Position numbers and translations under genes: made by a program. The notes beneath the pieces were generated by a model, which searched no databases, was not told where the DNA came from, and was given only the letters and a program-made list of their open reading frames with translations. From the NCBI GenBank assembly GCA_017409205.1, contig JAFQTF010000015.1, positions 1 through 46,201 on the forward strand: DNA of 46,201 nucleotides. The letters are read 5' to 3'. This DNA is from Oscillospiraceae bacterium. GTDB lineage: Bacteria; Bacillota; Clostridia; Oscillospirales; Oscillospiraceae. Below are positions 41,296-46,201 of the stretch, piece by piece. Each line of letters starts with the position of its first letter. Within the stretch, counting starts at the first letter, position 1.

Positions 41296-43131
41296 TTAGG
41301 GCAGCAGGGGCTCGTTGATGTTCCAGCAGACGTAGTAGGTACCGATCTGGCCAACGACGGTGAATTCGTTGGGGAATTCTTCCTTCATAGCAGCCATTTC
41401 GTTGGTGGGGCAGTCATCGATGAACTGCCAGGTGTCGTTCTTCCAGTTGGTCAGCTGGTTGTTGGAGTCATCGGACAGGAAGCAGTTGATCTCTTCCATG
41501 ACGACGTTCTCAGCGTCCCAGTAGTGCTCGTTCTTAGCCAGGTTGATGACGGAGTCATGCTCCCAACCGACCATGGTGTAAGCACCGTTGGAGATGTAGG
41601 TGGAGGGATCGGTTGCCCAGCCTTCGTTACCAACGACATCCTCGCGGACGGGGAAGTAGGTGGGGAATGCCAGCAGCTCGTTCCAGTAAGCAACGGAGTT
41701 GCTCAGAGTGACTTCCAGAGTCTTGTCATCGATAGCGGTGACAGCCAGCTCAGCGCCTTCTTCCTCGGCCCAAACTTCGCTGTAGCCCTTAACGACTTCG
41801 AACATGTAGTTGTAGTCAGCAGCCAGCTCGACGGAGGCAGCGCGCTTCCATGCGAACTCGAAGTCATGAGCAGTCAGAGCCTGACCGTCGGACCACTTCA
41901 GGCCGTCCTTCAGGGTGTAGGTGTAGGTGACGGTGCCGTCTTCGTTGACAACGCCTTCGACCAGCTCTTCAGCGCAGTCAGCCACGATAGCCAGGTTGCC
42001 GTCAGCGTCTTCGGACCACTTGGCCAGACCTGCGAACAGGTGGGAAACCATGGTAGCGCCGTCAACAGCGGAGTTCAGAGCGGGATCCAGGGTGTCGGGC
42101 TCGGAGGACAGGCAGATGTTGATGCTTTCGCCGGAGCCGCTGACAGTAGCCTGATGGAAGTACTTGTAGCCCAGGGGGTTAACGACCATGCCGTCAACGG
42201 TCTCGTCAACAACAAAGACGTCGGTGTAGAAGTACAGGGGAACGATAGCGCCGGTGCTCATCAGCAGATCCTCAGCCTTGTGCATCAGAGCCATACGCAT
42301 GGTGTTGTCGGTGGTGGACTTGATCAGGGGGATGATGACGTCGAAGGTCTCAGCCCAGGTGCCGTTCTCGACCTTGATGTCGAAGCCCAGGTCGGTCAGA
42401 TCCAGGTTGTAGACAGCCAGGTCAGCGTGGCCCTCGCGGCCGAACTGAACGTCGTTGTTGCCGGAGCCGGTGGTCCACATATCCAGGAAGCAGATGGGAT
42501 CGTTGTAGTCAGCCAGCCAGCCATTACGGGCGATGGAGTAGTTGCCTTCCTTACGGGTGTTCAGGAAGGTGTTCCATTCCTGGTTCTCCAGCTGCATGTT
42601 GATGCCAACACCGGCCAGAGCGGACTGCAGGTACTCACCGATAGCCTTGTGGCCTTCGGAAGTGTTGTACAGGTAGGTCAGGGTGGGGAAGTTGGTCAGC
42701 ATGCCGTTGGCATCGACCTCGTAGTACTTGGTCAGGATCTCGTATGCCTCAGCATAGTTGTCCTCGAAAGCAGCGGGATCAACATTGTAGTAGCCGTAGA
42801 ACTCGTCGCTGGAGCCGGCATTGTGGTAGAACTGGGAGCCGTCAGCATCGGTCATGCCCATGGGCACGAAGGAAGAAGCGGGGACCTGACCGGCCTGGCC
42901 GATTTCCTCAACGATGTAAGTACGGTCGAACAGCAGGGAGATTGCATAGCGAATCTCAGCCTCGGCAGCAGCCTTTTCAGCCTCGGTCATTTCTGCAGGA
43001 GCAGCAGCCTCAGTGGCAGGTGCCTCGGTAGCAGCGGGTGCTTCAGTAGCAGCGGGCTCAGAGCTGCCGCCGCAAGCGACCAGACCCAGAACCATAGCCA
43101 GTGCCAGAAGCAGGGTTACGATTTTCTTCAT
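41296..43131 (-). CDS. Oligopeptide-binding lipoprotein (SBP family 5) with circularly permuted domain order
   Basis: A 611-residue surface lipoprotein (lipobox LVAC, Cys20; Ala/Glu/Pro/Thr-rich tether 21-50). Family members normally run from EPxTLDP through YTFxLRDGxKWSDG and the SNGPF/YWD blocks to a later VRxALSxLxDR...GWxxDYNDP...PLYFYTD half. Here the later half comes first: EIRYAISLLFDR (59-70), NGWLADYNDP (203-212), VPLYFYTD (297-304) and the normal C-terminus KYFHQAT (323-329). Then a SGSG linker leads to EPDTLDP (344-350), YTLKDGLKWSDG, YISNGAYTMVGW and the end at NINEPLLP, exactly where the normal second half would begin. It has its own promoter, site and terminator. No ABC permease genes are adjacent. 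Start 43131 (MKKIV) has GGAGG. Confidence 0.88.
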   Translation of the reverse strand: MKKIVTLLLALAMVLGLVACGGSSEPAATEAPAATEAPATEAAAPAEMTEAEKAAAEAEIRYAISLLFDRTYIVEEIGQAGQVPASSFVPMGMTDADGSQFYHNAGSSDEFYGYYNVDPAAFEDNYAEAYEILTKYYEVDANGMLTNFPTLTYLYNTSEGHKAIGEYLQSALAGVGINMQLENQEWNTFLNTRKEGNYSIARNGWLADYNDPICFLDMWTTGSGNNDVQFGREGHADLAVYNLDLTDLGFDIKVENGTWAETFDVIIPLIKSTTDNTMRMALMHKAEDLLMSTGAIVPLYFYTDVFVVDETVDGMVVNPLGYKYFHQATVSGSGESINICLSSEPDTLDPALNSAVDGATMVSHLFAGLAKWSEDADGNLAIVADCAEELVEGVVNEDGTVTYTYTLKDGLKWSDGQALTAHDFEFAWKRAASVELAADYNYMFEVVKGYSEVWAEEEGAELAVTAIDDKTLEVTLSNSVAYWNELLAFPTYFPVREDVVGNEGWATDPSTYISNGAYTMVGWEHDSVINLAKNEHYWDAENVVMEEINCFLSDDSNNQLTNWKNDTWQFIDDCPTNEMAAMKEEFPNEFTVVGQIGTYYVCWNINEPLLP

Positions 43132-43161
43132 AATCTTTTCCTCCAATAGAGATTTTATGAA

Positions 43162-43241
43162 CGCTGTTTACTGGATGTAAACAGTGACATACAGGAAAGA
43201 TTCTGTTTCCGGTGGAAACAGAAAAGAGCGGTACCGCTCTT
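43162..43241 (-). promoter_or_regulatory. Triple-hairpin 5' leader of the lipoprotein gene
   Basis: Three consecutive perfect inverted repeats: CTGTTTAC/GTAAACAG (43164-43171, 43177-43184), a 10-bp stem TTCTGTTTCC/GGAAACAGAA (43201-43210, 43214-43223), and the 18-bp palindrome AAGAGCGGTACCGCTCTT (43224-43241). They lie in a ~150-nt leader. None is followed by a T-run, so they may stabilise the mRNA or bind a protein rather than terminate. Confidence 0.65.
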
Positions 43242-43287
43242 GGAATTCACCAATTTATCGTTTTAGATTGTATCTGTGAATGGGTGT

Positions 43288-43316
43288 ATTATATCTGAAT
43301 CCCAACAATTTTGCAA
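43288..43316 (-). promoter_or_regulatory. Promoter of the permuted lipoprotein gene
   Basis: On the minus strand, TTGCAA, 17-base spacer and TATAAT. The transcript should begin near 43281. Confidence 0.8.
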
Positions 43317-43620
43317 GTTAAAAGATGGATAAACGCTTGTCTGCGTCAAATTTTGGATAAATGAACAGGATTAATACAATTTTAACAATTTTCCTGTGCA
43401 ATTTGACCACAGTATGTGGAGATTTGTGCGTCCTCGGCGGACGAACGCACCAATGATATTTTCATCTGAAGGATCTTCTGCTTCCGAAACTGTGAAATCC
43501 TTCCAAAGAAACTATAATAAATATGACATATTTTATTAAAATAATGGTACAGCGCTGGATTTACTTCAATTTACCCCAATTTTATGCTTGGGGAACGCAG
43601 CTGGCAAAAAAATGGACAAA
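43317..43620. other. Intergenic stretch without a recognised gene
   Basis: AT-rich sequence between the lipoprotein promoter and the terminator of the methyltransferase remnant. I see no supported coding region, RNA or repeat in it. Confidence 0.6.
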
Positions 43621-43623
43621 AAA

Positions 43624-43643
43624 GAGGACGCCGAAGCGCCCTC
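43624..43643 (-). terminator. Terminator of the methyltransferase remnant
   Basis: GAGGACGC/GCGCCCTC with one mismatch and loop CGAA, followed on the minus strand by TTTTTT. Confidence 0.75.
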
Positions 43644-43690
43644 CTGCAAAAAATACGGACATAATCGGTATGGATAGAACAGCGGTACGA

Positions 43691-44100
43691 TCATGCCTTT
43701 GTCAATTTCTGATACATCTTCATCAGCTCAGCCACACATTCGGTTTCCGTATTCAGCCTACCCCAGAAGCCGTAGGCCTGCATGACTGCTTTGTCATTTT
43801 GCTGGTGAGCCTTGCGGAGCTCCGGAGGCATGGTGACTTCATCATACAGATCGGCGAGACTGCAATCAGGGTACAATGCTCTGGCATCCAGGATAGCCTG
43901 TGCGGTCTGCTCGATGTTTGCTTTCTGTGCATCCGTAGGTGTAGGCCAAGGAAAGTTGTTATAGACGATATCCTTGGAATAGCGATAATCACTTTTTAAC
44001 CGGCCTGCTACAGCCCGCATCCAGGCATTGTGAACATTAGATGTAAGGATGCCGAAATGGAATAGTGTAGCATCGGGTATTAAGAATCCAGTAACGCAGT
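43691..44100 (-). pseudogene. C-terminal remnant of a large DNA methyltransferase (MmeI/type IIL-like)
   Basis: The last ~135 residues of a restriction-modification or orphan methyltransferase, with FGILTSNVHNAWMRAVAGRLKSDYRYSKDIVYNNFPWP-type sequence (43960-44070), then a helical tail with LADLYDEVTMPPELRKAHQ and GRLNTETECVAELMKMYQKL. This matches the C-terminus of MmeI-like methylases. The methylase catalytic motifs (NPPY, SAM site) are missing because homology stops near 44100. The 3' end and terminator are intact, so the gene lost its 5' part by recombination. The open frame continues to 44293, but only as antisense of the next gene. Confidence 0.78.
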
Positions 44101-44104
44101 TGTT

Positions 44105-44398
44105 ATGACCAACCGGGAATTCTTCCGGCAGCGGGAATATGCCGCCCTGTGCCGCATCCCCGGTGTTCGGGAGATCATGGGTGCCTATGCTGACCAGCGC
44201 CCCGCTTTGGAAAAGCAGTATCCGGATGCAGCCTTTGCATTGAAGATCGTATCGAATCTGTTCTTCCATGACCGGGAGCTGACCAACATTCACATGAACG
44301 CTTATACCTCCATCTTAAATGGAGAGAATCTTGCCGATGCCCGGTTCCGTTATAACCGGGATATTGTAAGCTACCATCTGCGGCACAACTGGGACTGA
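44105..44398 (+). CDS. Hypothetical protein, possibly 5'-truncated
   Basis: A 97-residue soluble, charged protein beginning MTNREFFRQREYAALCRIPG. I do not recognise the family. No ribosome binding site precedes the ATG, which lies within a few bases of the point where the methyltransferase remnant breaks off, so the true N-terminus may be lost. The open frame extends back only to 44084. It is followed after four bases by a short gene with which it forms an operon. Confidence 0.5.
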   Translation: MTNREFFRQREYAALCRIPGVREIMGAYADQRPALEKQYPDAAFALKIVSNLFFHDRELTNIHMNAYTSILNGENLADARFRYNRDIVSYHLRHNWD

Positions 44399-44402
44399 GC
44401 TT

Positions 44403-44597
44403 ATGAAAGACAGAATCGCACAAATGATTTCCCAGCTGCACAAGGGACAGCAGGTCACTGTGGTCTTTGACTGCAGCTTTGCAGAGGAGCGCCTGCGGGT
44501 CACTGGTACAGTTTCCAGCATCGACACTTACTGGAAAGTTCTTCAGGTCAAGAATATGGCAATTGACTTCTCTGAGATATGTGAAATCATCCTTTGA
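44403..44597 (+). CDS. Small YolD-like protein
   Basis: A 64-residue protein, MKDRIAQMISQLHKGQQ then VTVVFDCSFAEERLRVTGTVSSIDTYWKVLQV and FSEICEI. The short beta-barrel pattern ending in an acidic I-x-D/E-I motif resembles the C-terminal part of YolD-like proteins, which often accompany Y-family DNA polymerases. No polymerase gene is present here, so this may be the surviving end of a larger SOS-type operon. The family call is tentative. Confidence 0.45.
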   Translation: MKDRIAQMISQLHKGQQVTVVFDCSFAEERLRVTGTVSSIDTYWKVLQVKNMAIDFSEICEIIL

Positions 44598-44606
44598 AAA
44601 CAAAAA

Positions 44607-44647
44607 AGGCCGTCATGGTTTTCCCTTCCGGGCTACCATGACGGCCT
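44607..44647. terminator. Terminator between accessory operons
   Basis: A 13-bp perfect stem (44607-44619 with 44635-44647). The plus side has weak T content and the minus side a T-run, so it may serve both convergent units. Confidence 0.82.
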
Positions 44648-44732
44648 ATCTGTTTCTATTTTTCACATACTCATCTCCCCAAAATCAGGAGCGTCTCCCA
44701 TCTGCAGCGGAACCAGTTCCTCCAGCAAAGCA

Positions 44733-45533
44733 TCACGGTAATCCATATCTGCAATCAAAGACTTTTTCTTTGCCGGTACCGAAGTTGATATAGAGAATCC
44801 CCTTATCTGTCAGCACCGACCAGCGATCCAGGCGCAGAGCCATATCCTGTGTCGTGATCCGTCTGGTCTTTTCCTCCAACGCTTCCTGCTCCTCCAGAGT
44901 CAGGTCTTCTGTCAGGAGCAGGTCGATACGTCCATACAGCTTTCTTCCCCGCTTCTCTACCGACCATCTGGCGGATAGGATCTTCTGGAACAGAGATTCT
45001 TCAGCATCCGTCTCGGTATCCGCAAAGCAAAGTGCCATGTCATGGATGATCCAGGATTGCATCCGCTGAACCGCTTCGCCTATTACTTCAGCGTGCTGGA
45101 GCATTACGGCATCTCTGGCCGGTTCCATCTCACCATCCACTCCAACAAGCCACCCTCGTACAGGAAAGAAACAGGTACTTCCAAACTGAGCGGAGCTTTT
45201 GATCATACGGTCGATTTCCTGCCGCAATTCTGTAATAGAGCGAAATCCGCTGGACAGGATCTGCACCTGAGCCATAATCGGTCGAGGTGGTGCGATCACA
45301 GTGTAAATGGCAGCCACCGCATCCAGCAGGCTCATCTCCCCCTCCAACAGCCGCAGCACAAAATACTCCAGCGGAGACTGGTAGCGAAAAGTTGCTTTCA
45401 AGTCCTGTAAAGTGTATTTCTCCGGTACCCGGTCCAATCCCAGCTTCCAGAGAGCCAGCTGCAGTTCTTCATACATTGCAGGCATATCTACATCGGCGTA
45501 CTTATTGTGATGATTCAGAATGATTGTGATCAT
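44733..45533 (-). CDS. Hypothetical protein of an accessory element
   Basis: A 266-residue soluble protein starting MITIILNHHNKYADVDMPAM. It contains a SPLEYFVLRLLEGEMSLLDAVAAIY helix pair near 66-90 and a C-terminal part rich in Glu and Arg (LTEDLTLEEQEALEEKTRRITTQDMALRLD). I do not recognise the family; the context suggests a gene of a conjugative or integrated element. The start at 45533 has GGAGG at 7 bases and overlaps the stop of the small Cys-rich frame upstream in ATGA, so the two were translated together. Confidence 0.6.
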   Translation of the reverse strand: MITIILNHHNKYADVDMPAMYEELQLALWKLGLDRVPEKYTLQDLKATFRYQSPLEYFVLRLLEGEMSLLDAVAAIYTVIAPPRPIMAQVQILSSGFRSITELRQEIDRMIKSSAQFGSTCFFPVRGWLVGVDGEMEPARDAVMLQHAEVIGEAVQRMQSWIIHDMALCFADTETDAEESLFQKILSARWSVEKRGRKLYGRIDLLLTEDLTLEEQEALEEKTRRITTQDMALRLDRWSVLTDKGILYINFGTGKEKVFDCRYGLP

Positions 45534-45768
45534 TTCGATTCCTCCCTGTTTTGTAATTTCATATATCGTGACCGCAGACAGTCCTCTCCGCTGCCCCAGC
45601 AAATAAAGCCAGAAGCCAGAAAAGGGCATCCGATACAGAGTTCGGATCTGCTGCATACTTTTCTCTCTGTCTCTTTAGGCGGAGCGGCATACCGCCGCCG
45701 TTCCGGTGTGATTCTCTTTTTACAGCACGGCGCCGCTATGCCGGTGCCCTTTTTAATGACTGTGCCAT
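45530..45768 (-). pseudogene. Small Cys-rich protein gene with a frameshift in an A5 run
   Basis: The frame ending in TGA at 45530 encodes CSRSELCIGCPFLASGF, then ICWGSGEDCLRSRYMKLQN, a credible Cys-rich metal-binding motif (C-x6-C-x2-C ... C-x5-C). Its stop overlaps the next gene's ATG. No start codon exists in that frame near a binding site. However, ATG at 45768 has an excellent GGGAGG site 7 bases away in a neighbouring frame that stops after ten codons (MAQSLKRAPA). A -1 shift or one extra A in the A5 run at 45754-45750 joins the two into a ~79-residue protein. It is either an indel, a sequencing error or a real frameshift. Confidence 0.5.
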
Positions 45769-45925
45769 TTTTCTTCCTCCCTTCTGAAAAACAAAAAAGC
45801 CGGACATCCTGGAGCAGTTGCTCCAAAATGTCCGGCTCAAATTTATTTGATATTTTTCTGAAAACTCGAATAAAAAAGCGGTGCCCTTTTTCAAAACCCT
45901 TCCCGGATTCAAAAAAGGCACCGCT
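45742..45925 (-). promoter_or_regulatory. Leader with two tandem terminator-like hairpins
   Basis: Hairpin A pairs AGCGGTGCC (45877-45885) with GGCACCGCT (45917-45925) plus an inner A/T stem, and is followed on the minus strand by a T-run. Hairpin B pairs 45798-45807 with 45828-45837, with an inner TGGAGCA/TGCTCCA stem and a T6 tail. The 13-mer CGGTGCCCTTTTT from hairpin A (45879-45891) is repeated at 45742-45754, inside the start of the Cys-rich gene, so it can pair with the same partner strand. The layout resembles transcription attenuation. Confidence 0.6.
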
Positions 45926-45945
45926 CAAATCGCTATATACAGCAC

Positions 45946-45972
45946 ATATCCTCCGCTGTCTTGCGGAGATAT
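45946..45972 (-). repeat. Upstream leader hairpin
   Basis: CTCCGC/GCGGAG with a further ATAT pairing across a bulge. It is the first of three hairpins between tRNA-Asn and the accessory operon. Confidence 0.5.
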
Positions 45973-46076
45973 CTGTTTGCACTGCTATGATATCTATGAA
46001 AATGAATAAAATCGTATTCACATTTTACCCCTGAAATTCAAACAACAAACTCCAAAAATCGCCTATAAACCAAGAA

Positions 46077-46126
46077 AGTGTACACTCTGAATCAACTTTT
46101 CACAGTTGATATCTAAAGTGTACACT
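46077..46126. repeat. Symmetrical palindrome array beside tRNA-Asn
   Basis: The palindrome AGTGTACACT occurs at 46077-46086 and 46117-46126. Between them is the inverted repeat ATCAACT/AGTTGAT (46090-46096 with 46103-46109). The whole 50-base block is nearly symmetrical and ends 6 bases from the tRNA 3' end. It may be a recombination or protein-binding site, or the tRNA terminator region. Confidence 0.65.
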
Positions 46127-46131
46127 AACTA

Positions 46132-46201
46132 TGGCTCCCCCTGTTGGACTCGAACCAACGACCTGCGGATTAACAGTCCGTCGCTCTACCGACTGAGCTA
46201 A
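46132..46201 (-). tRNA. tRNA-Asn (GTT), 5' acceptor strand outside window
   Basis: The minus strand reads TTAGCTCAGTCGGTAGAGC (D arm), anticodon loop CTGTTAA with GTT, variable loop, GGTTCGAGTCC T-arm, acceptor AGGGGGA, discriminator G and encoded CCA. Only the first six bases of the acceptor stem lie beyond the right edge. Confidence 0.95.

Noticed and set aside
41233-43149. Very long open frame on the plus strand across the lipoprotein gene
   Set aside because: It is the antisense shadow of a gene with strong codon bias; its product has no recognisable domain and it has no start site. Similar shadows over uvrB, prs, mfd, murC and the NhaC gene were rejected for the same reason.
43691-44293. 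One continuous 200-residue protein including the methyltransferase tail
   Set aside because: Only the part below about 44100 resembles a methyltransferase. The upstream part is antisense of the plus-strand gene at 44105, so the join is accidental.
45838-46021. N-terminal part of a 163-residue protein on the minus strand
   Set aside because: The sequence is composed of hairpin arms and T-runs, and codon content looks random. It is better read as an RNA leader.

Overview
The window comes from a GC-rich, spore-forming member of the Clostridia, most like a gut Oscillospiraceae/Ruminococcaceae. The basis is a SpoVAC gene, Firmicutes-style strong GGAGG ribosome binding sites, the prs-pth-mfd gene order, a lysine riboswitch, GPH-type hexuronide transporters and a DUF1934-ddl pair. 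Most of it is ordinary, densely packed chromosome without rRNA, CRISPR, prophage or an intact insertion sequence.

Layout. 1-1.1 kb: 5' part of uxuA (mannonate dehydratase). 1.2-2.1 kb: exported barnase-type RNase with its barstar inhibitor. 2.1-4.2 kb: LysR regulator divergent from a YeiH-type exporter. 4.2-5.1 kb: spoVAC, a small low-GC gene and a displaced duplicate of the spoVAC 3' end. 5.2-10.2 kb: MATE exporter, DUF1653 protein, a membrane-anchored degenerate NodB-type protein and an XRE/LiaF-like regulator. 10.4-12.1 kb: LURP-one-like protein, luxS and mtnN (SAM by-product recycling and AI-2). 12.4-18.6 kb: GH79-like hydrolase, TetR regulator, two GPH symporters and a TM2 protein; with uxuA this suggests glucuronide use. 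18.7-31.4 kb: DNA repair and housekeeping (uvrB, radC, uvrA, mfd, prs, pth) and a kinase-like protein lacking the usual phospho-acceptor His. 31.5-36.4 kb: cell envelope (VanW-type protein, DUF1934, ddl, murC). 36.6-38.6 kb: NhaC-family transporter with a signal peptide behind a lysine riboswitch. 38.8-41.2 kb: esterase, ECF sigma factor and anti-sigma. 41.3-43.3 kb: a very unusual oligopeptide-binding lipoprotein. 43.6-46.2 kb: an accessory patch with gene remnants next to tRNA-Asn.

The most striking feature is the lipoprotein at 41296-43131. It carries the C-terminal half of an OppA-type protein first and the N-terminal half second, behind one lipoprotein signal peptide and with its own promoter and terminator: a natural-looking circular permutation. 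Other points of interest are the direct repeat of the spoVAC 3' end around a foreign-looking gene, an elaborate leader with nested hairpins and an A5 frameshift site before the accessory operon at 45.5-46.0 kb, and several proteins that keep a family fold but lack expected catalytic residues.

All calls come from reading motifs, start sites and hairpins by eye; no database search or folding program was run.
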